64,000 nt of DNA from Sinonovacula constricta (GCA_007844125.1 CM017572.1:20677934-20741933), one strand, 5' to 3'. Numbered from the stretch's first letter, positions 37,300 to 49,268 are shown. Translations and numbers: made by a program. The notes: generated from the letters alone by a model not told the origin.

Positions 37300-37641
37300 C
37301 TGTTGTGTGATTTTTTTTATTTTGACCCCTATGTTAAATCAGAGTGATAAAAAATGTGGTTTTCATAAAGATTTATTGTTGAAATTACTGAACTGAAATG
37401 GATATTAAATCAACTTTGCCGTAAGTACTTGTTTTGTCTTTTATATGGGTATTTAACGAAAGTATAACAAAAGTATCCGGAGTGACTAAACTTTTTTCCA
37501 TTCAGTATACTTCTTACATTTTACATATTTTGTCTTAGATGGATCATCGTTTTAAGCGATGGAAAATACGTTTTATTATATGAAAAAGAACAAAAACAAA
37601 ATCATGGATGTGTTAGGGCCTTTAAAGATCGGGTTATGTAA
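37300..37641. other. 3' flank of the Tc1-like copy
   Basis: AT-rich. The stretch ggagtgactaaacttttttc at 37480-37499 resembles Tc1-type termini, but a matching left end was not found. Confidence 0.35.
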
Positions 37642-38268
37642 AGGTCCGTTTATACACAGCGCGAACGCGAACGCGTCCAACGCGAACACGAACGCGAACG
37701 CGACTTTTTAGCAGTTTTGCCATTCGAATAGAGCACGAACCCGCTCGCGGAATACCGTCGACGGTTTTCGAGGCGACTCGTTTTTTCCTTCTAAAAATTT
37801 GATCATTTAGAATCATGGAGTCAAACACGGAGGAACTTGTAGTGTTGTACTTGTACACAAAACGTAGGAAAAGAAAGAGGCGTGTTTCCGTGCATGAGCT
37901 TTTACAAAGACGACATGAATTTGGAGAGTTATTTTTTTCTACTTCAATAATTATGACTTCTGATATGTCCATTTTGAAGCAATATTGACTTATAAAAAGT
38001 GTCAAGTTTTTTATGGAAACTGTCATGAAACTGACATTTCTATTTGTGGAAACGATGCCAGGAGAATACTTGCTGATTGGAAAATAGCAAAAAAGCCGCG
38101 CGACCTTCTGAAAAATTCGCTCTGTGGGCAATCAAGGCGGTCGTTCGCGCGAACAAAAAATTGTTCGCGTTCGCACTCTATTCGAACGGTTCTTCTACAA
38201 ATAACTTAACTTTTCCAGGACGAAAAACCGCGTTCGCGGTCGCGTTCGCGCTCTGTATAAACGGACCT
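37642..38268 (+). mobile_element. Harbinger-like deletion derivative with GCGAAC-rich inverted ends
   Basis: Inverted ends share AGGTCCGTTTATAC and then GCGCGAACGCGA (right end read in complement), bounding 627 bp. Inside on the plus strand, from 37814, MESNTEELVVLYLYTK is followed by a basic run and VSVHELLQRRHEFGEL. That resembles the N-terminal region of HARBI1-like transposases (basic run, then VH-x5-R-x2-F-G-E). The DDE core is absent, so the copy is non-autonomous. No TWA target duplication is visible. Subterminal GCGAAC hexamers may be transposase binding sites (inference). Confidence 0.6.
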
Positions 38269-38416
38269 CTTTGAACTCCTCCGCAGCAGCGACGGTGTGT
38301 TACATTGTGTATGGCTGAAGTCAGCCACCACACCGCTGAAGTTGTGTAAATGCATGATTAGTAATGCTTAAAGGTTAACCGATCCACATCATATACGATG
38401 ACATGTACACAGACAG

Positions 38417-38688
38417 CAGGGGCGGATCCAGAGGGGGGCCGAAGGGGCCGCGCCCCCCCCCCCTATTTTTCGACGACCAACAAAAAAAAGTGTTAATTTA
38501 TAAGGAAATTATGCCCCACAGATGCTTAGAAATCGCATCTCAGCGCATCTAGAATTCAAAATTTTCTGGGGGAGCCCCCTCCAGACCCCCCGCCGCGGCT
38601 TTCGCGCCTGTTGCGCGATCAGCTCCGGCCTGCGGCCGAATGTTACTCCCTCGGCCCCCCCTATTCTGAAATCCTGGATCCGCCCCTG
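38417..38688. mobile_element. hAT-like MITE with CAGGGGCGGATCCAG ends
   Basis: CAGGGGCGGATCCAG at the left is repeated in complement at the right (ctggatccgcccctg). The flanks share gacag, a 5-bp direct repeat. It is about 272 bp, GC-rich, with a C-run near 38453-38462. A diverged relative may lie at 46400-46455. Confidence 0.75.
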
Positions 38689-38726
38689 GACAGTAATCAT
38701 TCTTACAGTAACTGCTCAGGCAAACA

Positions 38727-39070
38727 CAGGCGCGTATCTGGGCCGTTTTTGAAGTTACGCACAATTACAAGGGAAATAACCTTTGTAGTAATACTTTTGA
38801 ATATATTTGGTTCTTTTCTAATGAAAAACAGGTAAAATGCGGACATGCGAGGAACTTAACGGAAAATATGAACGACCTTTTCATCTTGAATAGCGTGGTA
38901 ATCAGATTTTATAACATAGAAACTAATAATAAAGAATAGAATAAAATATATCATTCCTATCCCGGGAAAGGTATCGATATTCTTAGTGTTTTTGTTACTT
39001 TTAGATTTTCCGAATTTTCGAACCGAGGTTACGCACGTGCGTAAAGTGCGCAATGGCAGAAAAGCGCCTG
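38727..39070 (-). mobile_element. hAT-like MITE, copy 2 (inverted relative to 20469-20802)
   Basis: The complement of this 344-bp segment matches copy 1 along its length, including tcgatacctttcccgggata and the ACGCACGTGCGT palindrome. The perfect 8-bp direct repeat GGCAAACA flanks it at 38719-38726 and 39071-39078. Confidence 0.9.
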
Positions 39071-39337
39071 GGCAAACATGACGTGCTTTAGTTGTTTAGT
39101 CTTCTAATTATCAAATGTGCGTCTTTCATTTTTATCTAAGACCCTCTTAAAGCTCCACGTTATCACATAACTGCCAGTTACTTATCTTTATTTTGAGCAT
39201 TTTGAGAGCGAAAATGTACGCGTAGACGATTAATATAAGATATCGATCAGTAGGTTAGTGCTTAGCTGATATTTCATGTTACAACAATTATAATCAATAG
39301 TTTATTTTTTTTTATTTGAGCTTCTACAATGACGATC

Positions 39338-39338
<1 letters not shown>

Positions 39339-39381
<43 letters not shown>

Positions 39382-39402
39382 TGATGATGATAATAATAAT
39401 AA
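39339..39402. repeat. (AAT)n/(GAT)n microsatellite
   Basis: About 13 AAT units, then four GAT units, then AAT again. Confidence 0.95.
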
Positions 39403-39753
39403 AATGTTACATAGTTTGGGGTAATTCGTCACACGTTTAAAAGTTTTTATATATACATGCAGTACAAACAATACTTGGCATTCACATCTTCTATGTCAAT
39501 AAACGTTAATAATCGATAATTACTCATAAATCATTTTCATCAAATTGGTTATCGAATTTCGTTCCCGATTTACGTCACCAATTATAGCTACCATATCATC
39601 AGCATGACAATTCTAACTTACGCTTTTTGCACATAGTAACTTCATCTCATTTCCAGGTTGGTACATGTATGTTATTGTACTGTACTGTTTAACGAAGACA
39701 ATGCTTTTTTTCTGGTAAAAATTGAAAACCAAGAGTCAATAAACTGCAGATTA

Positions 39754-39759
39754 TTTATT
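39754..39759 (-). promoter_or_regulatory. possible polyadenylation signal, EGF/EB gene
   Basis: AATAAA on the minus strand, about 590 bases after the stop. It is the first canonical hexamer I found downstream of the stop; a GATAAA variant lies closer, near 40058. Confidence 0.3.
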
Positions 39760-40351
39760 CAAGGAATGGGAAGCAAATTGATAATTTAAAAAAATCAAAA
39801 TGAGTTAAGGGTGTTTGTATATAAAACACAGTGGAAAAAAATGAAGAAAAAACAACACACACAACAAAACACAAAAACTTGGATATATTAAAAACAACAC
39901 ATAATCAAACTAGAAAAGTTTGAACAGATATTAAACCGATGCAGCGTTCAAGATGCGAGTACATAGATGACCCATATAAAAAAAAATATTTTACCAAATC
40001 GTGTTCATAATTCAGATTCCATATAACAGTTGAAACATGAAAAGTATTTTTTAAAGCCTTTTATCAACTAGCTAATTTTGCTAACTCTCTATCTGACAAT
40101 GTTACAAAAACGTGGGCTTATAATAAGGTACTTCAAAACCAGTGGATGCTGTTTGGTCGCATGTTTGTGATGCGTTGTAAAAATCATTTAACTTCAGTAT
40201 TAAATGAATCGCGTGTCTAAGACTATAATTAGGCGATGTATGTGAGACTTTTTTTCATAGGCTTGAATATATATTACAATTTCGTAAAACATATTTGCAG
40301 TCCATTATCATTGTCGGGGTTGCGCTCGTAATCCGGGTTAATTAATTTGCT

Positions 40352-40509
40352 TTAGTTGGCTGGCACGCAAACACCATTTACTTCATCATAACCTGGCACA
40401 CACTCGCAAATTTTAGTCCCACCGTTATTCGACCCATCACACCTGATAAAAGCGTCTCTGCCACCTGCGCAAGAATCAGTACTCTTACATGTTCCTCCCA
40501 GCTGAACAT
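40352..40509 (-). CDS. EGF/EB module, terminal exon
   Basis: After tttgcag the exon encodes VQLGGTCKSTDSC, a loop longer than in its siblings (C-x9-C-x10-C), then CECVPGYDEVNGVC and VPAN before TAA. Six cysteines. It enters in phase 1; the preceding exon's G completes an aspartate codon. The stop directly after the module with no hydrophobic segment suggests a secreted C-terminus, unless other splice forms exist. Confidence 0.85.
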
Positions 40510-40697
40510 CTGCAAAGGGAAGAAGTAAATAAGTTTCTCTTCATTTGTATGACTTAAATGTTGTAACAGAAAACAGTCTGAAAATTTCGAAATTGAAGAC
40601 AATATGATACATTATCATGATGATGGTTATTCGAAAAAGGTCTTCAACAAACCTTTTAAGCTTAACGTTGCTATTCTTATCTTTTTTTTTGAACACG
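40510..40697. other. 3' end of the last intron, EGF/EB gene
   Basis: Ordinary intron sequence between the terminal exon and the 34-bp array. Confidence 0.5.
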
Positions 40698-42641
40698 CGG
40701 ACAAAAAAAAAACTCCTATCAACAGTACAGTGCGGACAAAATAAACCTCCCATCAACAGTACAGTGCGGACAAATAAACCCCCATCTACAGTACAGTGTG
40801 GATAAAATAAACCTCCCATCAACAGTACAGTGCGGACAAAATAAACCTCCCATCTACAGTACAGTGCGGACAAAATAAACATCCCATTAACAGTACAGTG
40901 CGGACAAAATAAACCCCACATCAACAGTACAGTGCAGACAAAATAAACCCCCATCAACTGTACAGTGCGGACAAAATAAACCTCCCATCTACAGTGCAGT
41001 GCGGACAAAATAACCCCCATCAACAGTACAGTGCGGACAAAATAAACCCCCCATCTACAGTAAAGTGCGGACAAAATATACCTCCCATCTACAATACAGT
41101 GCAGACAAAATACCCCCCCCCATCAACAGTACAGTGCGGACAAAATAAACCTCCCATCAACAGTACAGTGCGGACAAAATAAACCCCATCAACAGTACAG
41201 TGCGGACAAAATAAACCTTCCATCTACAGCACAGTGCGGACAAAATAAACCTCCCATCTACAGTACAGTGCGGACAAAATACCCACCCACCCCCATCAAC
41301 AGTAAAGTGCGGACAAAATAAACCTCCCATCAACAGTACAGTGCGGACAAAATAAACCTCCCATCAACAGTACAGTGCGGACAAAATAACCCCCATCAAC
41401 AGTACAGTGCGGACAAAATAAACCCCCCATCAAAAGTACAGTGCGGACAAAATAAACCATCCATCAACAGTACAGTGCGGACAAAATACCCCCTCCCCAC
41501 ATCAACAGTACAATTCAGACAAAATAAACCTCCCATCAACAGTACAGTGCGGACAAAATAAACCTCCCATCAACAGTACAGAGCGGACAAAATAAACATC
41601 CCATCAACAGTACAGTGCGGACAAAATAAACCTCCCATCAACAGTACAGTGCGGACAAAATAAACCTCCCATCTACAGTACAGTGCGGACAATGTAACCC
41701 CCATCAACAGTACAGTGAGGACAAAATAGACCTCACATCTACAGTACATTGCGAACAAAATAAACCTCCCATCAACAGTACAGTGAGGACAAAATAAACC
41801 CCACATCAACAGTACAGTGCGGACAAAATAAACCCCTATCTACAGTACAGTGCTGACAAAATAATCCTCCCACCTCCAATCTACAGTACAGTGCGGACAA
41901 AATACCCCCCCCCCCCATCAACATTACAGTGCAGAGAAAATAAACATCCTATCTACAGTACAGTGTGGACAAAATAAACCTCCCATCAACAGTACAGTGC
42001 GGACAAAATAAACCTCCCAGCAACATTACAGTGCGGTCAAAATAAACCCCATACAACAGTACAGTGCGGTCAAAATAAACCCCCATCTACAATACAGTGC
42101 TGACAAAATAATCCTCCATCTACAGTACAGTGCGGACAAAATACCCCCCCCCCCCCAATCAACAGTACAGTGCGGACAAAATAAAACTCCCATCAACAGA
42201 ACAGTGCGTACAAAATAAACCTCCCATACAACAGTACAGTGCGGACAAAATAAACCCCACATCAACAGTACAATGCGGACAAAATAAACCTCCCATACAA
42301 CAGTACAGTGCGGACAAAATAAACCTCCCATCAACAGTACAGTGCGGACAAAATAAACCGCCCATCAACAGTACAGTGCGGACAAAATACCCCCCCCCCC
42401 CCATCAACAGAACAGTGCGGACACAATAAACCTCCCATCAACTGTACAGTGCGGATAAAATAAACACCCCATCAACAGTACAGTGCGGACAAAATAAACA
42501 CCCCATCAACAGTACAGTGCGGACAAAAAACAACAACCTCCCATCAACAGTACAGTGCGGACAAAACAAAACTCCCATCTACAGTACAGTGCGGACAAAA
42601 TAAACCCCCCATCAAAAATACAGTGCGGACGGACTATACTG
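40698..42641. repeat. 34-bp minisatellite with C-run variants, about 57 copies
   Basis: Units contain cagtacagtgcggacaaaat then aaacctcccatcaa. A subset carries expanded C-runs of 7-12 bases (41108, 41907, 42147, 42390) or shortened middles, so the period varies. Alternatives are catcaac and catctac. It fills most of the last intron. The right flank (42640-42715) continues with an inverted-looking copy, cgtgtgcagaaaagtcatgg then aggctttctgtccg. Confidence 0.93.
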
Positions 42642-43111
42642 TTCATGGGTAGTTTTTTCGTCCGTGTGCAGAAAAGTCATGGGAGGCTTTCTGTCCGGGA
42701 TTTTTGTCCGAGAATCAGGCATTGGTTAACGCTCCTATAGTATTCTTATATATTTTATATACGTAACCTTTTTATTTGGCCATATCGACGCCAACCGCCC
42801 TTCTGACTTTGTCTTAAACCTACATGTATTTGTATTTACTCGATTTAACAAAACGTTCTTATTAAATCTCTCTCGAAGGCCTATTTCCTCTTGGTAGAGT
42901 CAGAATTCAGATAGTGAATTGCTGGAAAATATTCAATAAATAGTCCCATCCAAGAATCCCATCCTTTGGCTGCCCTTGTGACCCTCCGATTCGAAATCGA
43001 AGGCCATAAGACCACGGAAGCGGCGTGCTAAACTAATTTTTACATTGTTCAAAGATTTTCATCGGGCATTTGTGCGGTGCAGCGTTATGCGATATAACCA
43101 AAAATACGTAC
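42642..43111. other. intron stretch right of the 34-bp array
   Basis: After an inverted-looking repeat copy up to about 42715 the sequence is unique. No exon is seen before 43112. Confidence 0.5.
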
Positions 43112-43255
43112 CTGTTTCGGACAGCTCACAGTTACATGTAGCCGTATCATATGTATATCCAGTATTACATTGACAGTAGAATCTACCAGGGCACTGATCA
43201 ACGCATATGCTGTTTGCAGGGCAGGGATTGGTGAAACTCGCGCACTGGTTTAAAA
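43112..43255 (-). CDS. EGF-like module with eight cysteines
   Basis: The exon encodes LNQCASFTNPCPANSIC, then a CPGRFYCQCNTGY block and a TCNC end, eight cysteines in 48 codons. It is closer to a classical EGF domain (G-x-F-x-C-x-C-x2-GY) than its siblings, with one extra pair. Donor gtacgt, acceptor ttcag, phase 1 on both sides. It lacks the D-x-[DN]-E start of calcium-binding EGF. Confidence 0.85.
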
Positions 43256-43512
43256 CTGAAAATAAACGCCATGTATACAATAAAACATGCCATTATAATG
43301 ATGCTGTTAATACTGAGAATGGAGATGTCATCATGTACATACTCGCGTTAAAACATCCATATACCATGAAACAGTGAGATTATCATATATTTTATCATGT
43401 ATTTTAATAAAGGTACACAGCAGTCACCTTTGATAAGAATACATCTTATAAAATCTGGACGTTGCTCATCAGTATATATATATATGACAACAGAAAACAA
43501 CAAAACACCTAC

Positions 43513-43635
43513 CACATGCCCCATTGTGATAGACATAGGTGTCCTGACAAATCCACAAACCATTCACGCACTGTATATGTTTAGTTGTATCTGGTGTCGA
43601 GGTCGATGAACACGGTTGTCCGTAAGAACTACCAT
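43513..43635 (-). CDS. degenerate EGF/EB module with four cysteines
   Basis: After a T-rich acceptor ending tccag the exon encodes GSSYGQPC, a Ser/Thr-rich stretch, QCVNGLWIC and QDTYVYHNGAC. Length (123 bases), phase (1-1) and donor gtaggt match the neighbours. Only cysteines 1, 3, 5 and 6 of the module remain; position 4 is tryptophan. Cysteines 2 and 4 would be disulfide partners in an EGF fold, so their joint loss is coherent. Confidence 0.72.
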
Positions 43636-44272
43636 CTGGAAAAAAAAACCTTTATTTTAGGGTCGTATTTATGTATCAAGTTTATTTAAAATTTCTTGTT
43701 TAATCTCCAATATGTCATTTTCCTTCAGTTTGGATAAAATCGACGGATCATGAACGGTAGGTCCAATCTAGTGGCGTAATTCGTTTTGTACAAATCGCGT
43801 CAAACAGTTACCATGGCGACACTTGACCTTTATAGGGAGTGTGCTTATCAATACTCTCTACGTATAGTTCTAAGCAAGTCGTAATCCCGTGAGCTACACT
43901 TCGTCCTCAGAGATGTCCACATGAATACTACATTTCTTAAGTAGGAAGTCATGGTATTGAATAAAGAACTTTTTCTATGAAAAAGCATACAAGAAAAAAA
44001 AATTAAAACGTTTTAAGTAAAGGAAAATAATAACAAAAAAATAAGATAAAATATAACATAAACAGACAAATTCAATGAAAATTAAATATTACATACAGGA
44101 CAGATGTTTTGTAAATAAAGAAAATTGTGATAAATTATATGAAATGAAGAAATGATTAAATGCTATCAGAAAAAAAAATTAAAAAAATAAATGGGATAAA
44201 GCAAGATATAGAGTCTTTTCGGAGCAGTGAAAAAGGTGACATGAAAACAACAGCAAAATATCAGTAATGTCA
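43636..44272. other. intron stretch, no exon seen
   Basis: AT-rich, with A-runs near 43990-44040 and 44165-44190. Confidence 0.5.
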
Positions 44273-45639
44273 GGCCATGTGACTGGGTGCTATGTATGTA
44301 ATCATGTAAAGTTATTTGACTGATGCCATATTAGATCATGTGACTGGGTACTATGTATGTAATCATGTAAAGTTATTTGACTGATGCCATATTAGATCAT
44401 GTGACTGGGTACTATGTATGTAATCATGTAAAGTTATTTGACTGATGCTCTATTAGATCATGTGACTGGGTACTATGTATGTAATCATGTAATGTTATTT
44501 GACTGATGCCCTATTAGATCATGTGACTGGGTGCTATGTATGTAATCATGTAAAGTTATTTGACTGATGCCCTATTTGATCATGTGACTGAGTACTTTGT
44601 ATGTAATCATGTAAAGTTATTTGACTGATGCCTTATTTGATCATGAGACTGGGTACTATGTATGTAATCATGTAAAGTTATTTGACTGATGCCCTATTAG
44701 CTCATGTGACTGGGTGCTATGTATGTAATCATGTAAAGTTATTTGACTGATGCCCTATTAGATCATGTGAATGGGTACTATGTATGTAATAATGTGAAGT
44801 TATTTGACTGATGCTCTATAAGATCATGTGACTGGGTGCGATGTATGTAATCATGTAAATTTTTTGACTGATGCCCTATTAGATCATGTGACTGGGTACT
44901 ATGTATGTAATCATGTAAAGTTATTTGACTGATGCCCTATTAGATCATGTGACTGGGTGCTGTGTATGTAATCATGTAAAGTTATTCGACTGATACCCTA
45001 TAAGATCATGTGACTGGGTACTATGTGTGTAATTATGTAAAGTTATTTGACTGATGCCCTATTAGATCATGTGACTGGGTGCTATGTATGTAATCATGTA
45101 AAGTTATTTGACTGATGCCCTATTAGATCATGTGACTGGGTGCTATGTATGTAATCATGTCAAGTTATTTGACTGATGCTCTATTAGATCATGTTACTGG
45201 GTGCTATGTATGTAATCATGTAAAGTTATTTGACTGATGCTCTATAAGATCATGTGACTGGGTGCTATGTATGTAATCATGTAAAGTTATTTGACTGATG
45301 ACCTATTAGATCATGTGACTGGGTACTATGTATGTAATCATGTAAAGTTATTTGACTGATGCCATATTAGATCATGTGACTGAGGGCTGTGTATGTAATC
45401 ATGTAAAGTTATTTGACTGATGCCATATTAGATCATGTGACTGGGTGCTATGTATGTAATCATGTAAAGTTATTTGACTGATGCTCTATTAGATCGTGTG
45501 ACTGGGTGCTATGTATGTAATTATGTAAAGTTATTTGACTGATGCCATATTAGATCATGTGACTGGGTACTATGTATGTAATCATGTAAAGTTATTTGAC
45601 TGATGTCATATTAGATCATGTGACTGGGTACTGTATCAT
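44273..45639. repeat. 61-bp minisatellite, about 22 copies
   Basis: Units contain gatcatgtgactgggtacta then tgtatgtaatcatgtaaagt and tatttgactgatgcc. The 61-bp period was measured between gactggg words (44281, 44342). Copies are highly alike, differing mainly at gtact/gtgct and ccata/ccct/ctct. The array ends about 100 bp from the next exon's donor. Confidence 0.95.
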
Positions 45640-45736
45640 GTCGGTGATGTTAATGGATATTGATTATATCGGGTCATATGACTGGGTATGGTATTAAATT
45701 AAAACACCATTATAAGACTAAAGAGAGATCACGCAC

Positions 45737-45871
45737 AGCATTTGCCATCGGTGTAAGTGTAACCGGCTGGACAGGAGCAGACATTGTTTATACACGTCAA
45801 CTCCCCGCCACAAAGGTCAGCGCTGGGAGACCCTCCGATCGAAACGCACCCCGCGCCTTCACCCAAGACAC
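45737..45871 (-). CDS. EGF/EB module with a non-consensus donor
   Basis: After gttttgcag the exon encodes VLGEGAGCVSIGG, a C-x11-C spacing, GGELTCINNVCSC and PAGYTYTDGKC: six cysteines. The expected phase-1 end falls at T|gtgcgt rather than gtaagt. Read through, the frame adds CCA-like residues C and A and stops at TGA nine bases later. This could therefore also act as an alternative last exon. Using gtgcgt keeps exon length (135) and phase like its siblings. Confidence 0.78.
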
Positions 45872-46649
45872 CTGCAAAACATATTAATATTGTTTATGTA
45901 CAAAGCAAGAATAAAAAATCATCATCGATCTTGACACATTTGTTTTTATCAAAATAATGTATCGAGCCAAACCTCCTATTCCTCCATCAATGGCTCTGTG
46001 TGTATAGTTGGTAATGTAAATAATTTTTCAATGTTGTTTATAACATTTTCATATCTAATATGCTAGTCAATAAAAAGTTTTAAATTGTTTTTAGCCTTAA
46101 TGAAATGTGAAGAATGGTTTCAAATGTTACTATTCATATATGTCTAGAAGCCAAATAGTACCATTTTTTGCATTTCATATGCTTGACAGACCTTCATAGA
46201 AAGTATTTTTACAGAAATTTTAAAGTTTTATTTCAATGCGTTTTTTTTCTATACACCTAAGGTGTAAATATGTCCTTACTTGTCTTTTCTGTAACACTGG
46301 ACATACATGTGACAGTGCTACTACTCGTGCCATAAAGATGCAACACACTCTGAAAAGTTAGAAAGTACTGTGGAAGGTATTTTCTGACAATTCAAGGAGA
46401 GGGGAGGGATCCGGATCTCGCCCCCACCCTGATCCCCCCTCTAAATCCGCCCATGTAAGGAACTTTGAAATTGCATGATGAACATAATTTTGTTGAGCTC
46501 AAGTTTAAAGTTTAAAGACGTACCATGCGACAAAACCGGGCTTATGGTAGTATGACGTGACACTGAGAAATCCGCTATTAAAATGACGTCACTTCTGCCG
46601 AGTATTTTTACTACGACATTGACTGCATGGCTTGGACTATCGTATTTCA
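45872..46649. other. intron stretch, no exon seen
   Basis: AT-rich. A GC-richer patch at 46395-46455 (gatccggatctcgccccc, ctaaatccgcccatg) looks like a diverged CAGGGGCGGATCC-type MITE scrap. Confidence 0.45.
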
Positions 46650-46883
46650 GGGATTGGGATTAGCCGGCATTTTTTGCCGATACTGCGCAGCGACATTTCT
46701 ATCATTATAGCACAGGGGCACTTATGAGGTGCGCAGGGACTGAACCCGGCCGGTCTATTATACTGACACCGACTAGTCAGGCGTAATGCTGTCCCCTTAG
46801 CCCCGAGCGTTAGGAGGGAAGCCACTACTACCAACTTTAAAGTCTTTGGTATGACCCGGCCGGGGTTCGAACCCACGACCAGA
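46650..46883 (-). mobile_element. tRNA-derived SINE, 5'-truncated copy
   Basis: Complementary to the family at 26275. It runs from the tail (minus-strand aatcccaatccc) through the body to the B box (ggttcgaaccccggccggg) and stops there, so the A box is missing. Confidence 0.85.
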
Positions 46884-48176
46884 CTGAATGTTGTTGTCTT
46901 GTCAGAAGCAATAACAAACAAGAATGAAGGAGGAACTAGAGGTAAGATTTATTCATTATATTGTGAATACATGATCTTTGTATTTAACGCATATGAGAAG
47001 AATACCATTGAATACAAAGATCTAAACATGCGTGAATCAAAGTTTATCATTCAAACAGTTTATAACGGTTTACAGAATAACTAGGATGCGTTTTGTCATT
47101 TTTATCGCTAGTAATCATGTTAATAGTGTATGTGAAACGAAATAGAACGTAAACAATTACTTTTTTATACAATATAGACTAGATTTTGATCTAACCGAAT
47201 TAGTAGGTTACAGGTTTCTTCAGTTTCAACTAATCGACGTGGATGGGTAGATTTAAAACATGCTTTGGTATTACAAGCGACGTTTAAATCAGTTCACTTT
47301 AAATGAAATAGTTATATTTACTAACTAGAAAAAATATGGTCAATGTCTCTTTTCATACCTAATATACGTTTTGCACTTAAGGTTGGCCAGTGTCACGTGA
47401 ACTTGTCTATACAACTGCGCATGCTTATTAATAAAAATAAATGTATGAATTTTGGGTACACTGGCCGTTTAGCGTGATTGGTTAGTCGAAGGCAATGGGG
47501 TTTACATTTATTTATCTGTGGGGTTCTGTGGGGGGCTTCGCTTCCAACCATTGACCCATTTTTTCTTACTTTTCTTCCAACATAGATTTTATGCCTTTTA
47601 TCTCATTAAAAAACACGCCATTTTTTTTTTAACGAATTCTATGTAACATTTTTTTTCTTGGCAATTATTTATTGGGCTTACATTAAAATGAAACAAAAGC
47701 AACAACAATAAACATTGTTTGCACACATTCAGTATTTAACGACTATTCATGATAAGTCTGAATGAATGTAGCGTTAAATTATCGCTTTAAATTACCTGGC
47801 GGAAACCAGTTCGCCGTTTCATACAATTACAGTGCAGTGTCCTATTTCTATTTAGAAGAGGACATTTACCATGGACATATCAAGCAAAATGTTTATTAAA
47901 TATTTACAATTCCATAAAATTGTTGTCTGATATCAAGTATTTTTTATACCAAAAAGAAAACAAGAAATCGGAATACATAAAATTTATAATGAAATTATTG
48001 TTTAACGGTCAAATTAATTCGAGCAAATGACTGAAACGATAACAAAATAATATGCTTGTTTATAGTCATAAGTCCGGTCGAAGCGAAAGCATTCATGTCC
48101 AGAGGTATTCATGTTAACCTGCAGTCCGCCAGTGGATGTACCTTTGTATCTTCCAAACATAAAGGTTGCTATATGT

Positions 48177-48177
<1 letters not shown>
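46884..48177. other. intron stretch, no exon seen
   Basis: AT-rich. Inverted words ggccagtgt (47386) and acactggcc (47459) bracket about 85 bp and may mark a tiny foldback element. Confidence 0.4.
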
Positions 48178-48234
<57 letters not shown>

Positions 48235-48776
48235 AGGGAGAGGGGAGTGAGGTGTCTCGGGGAGTCGAGAGGTTGGAGGGGAGGGAGTCGGGCTGAGGGG
48301 GTCAGAGAGATGAGGAGGAGGGGGCGTGAGGGCGGGTATTTTGGAGGAGGGGAGAGAGAGCGCAGAGAGAGGCATCCTCACCAAGACAGACAGACGACCG
48401 ACAGAACCGACAGACAGAGAGAGAGAGAGAGGAGGGAGAGGAGGGAGAGAGAGGGTAGAGAGAGAGAGAGAGAGGGAGAGAGAGGGAGGGAGAAGAGAGA
48501 GAGAGAGAGAGAGACGGAGACAGAGACAGACAGACAGACAGACAGAGACAGACAGACAAGAGAGAGAGACAGAGAGAGACAGACAGACAGACAGACAGAG
48601 AGAGACAGAGAGAGACAGAGACTGAGACAATGACAGAGAGACAGACAGAGAGACAGACAGAGACAGAGGCAGACAGAAAAAGAGAGACAGACAGAGACAG
48701 ACAGAGACAGACAGACAGACAGAGTGAACGAGAGAGAGAGTGACAGACACAGACACAGAGAGAGACAGGGAGGGAC

Positions 48777-48813
<37 letters not shown>

Positions 48814-49268
48814 GATAGAGAGCGAGACAGAGACAGAGAGAGAGACAGAGAGAGACAGAGATACAGAGAGAGAGACAGAGAGACAAGGAGGGAGACAGGG
48901 AGAGAGACAGAGAGGGACAGAGAGAAGGAGAGAAAGACAGACAGACAGACAGAGAGATAGAGAGAGAGAGAGACAGAGAGACAGAGAGAGAGACAGGGAT
49001 AGAGACAGAGAGAGACAGAGACATAGAGAGAGATAAAGAGAGACAGAGAGAGAGAGACAGACAGAGACAGAGAAAAACAGAGACAAAGAGAAAGACAGAG
49101 ACACACACACACACAGAGGCAGAGAGAGACACAGAGAGAGATACACACACAGACAGAGACAGAAAGACAGAGAGAGAAAGAGAGCGAGAGAGAGACAGTT
49201 AGAGAGACAGAGACAGAGAGAGACACAAAGAAAGACAGAGAGAGACAGAGAGAGAGAGAGAAAGAGAC

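Larger units (their letters stand above)
39071..40351. other. 3' UTR and downstream flank of the EGF/EB gene
   Basis: AT-rich sequence after the stop codon at 40352. A possible AATAAA signal (minus strand) lies at 39754-39759. An (AAT)n/(GAT)n microsatellite lies at 39339-39402. No other exon is supported. Confidence 0.45.

Noticed and set aside
39622..39645. Mini-exon ATG AAG TTA CTA TGT GCA AAA AGC before gtaagt on the minus strand
   Set aside because: It makes MKLLCAKS in phase 0, but no downstream exon needs it; it lies in the 3' flank of the EGF/EB gene.
47386..47467. Tiny foldback with ggccagtgt/acactggcc ends
   Set aside because: Only 9 bp of inverted match and no target duplication; may be chance.
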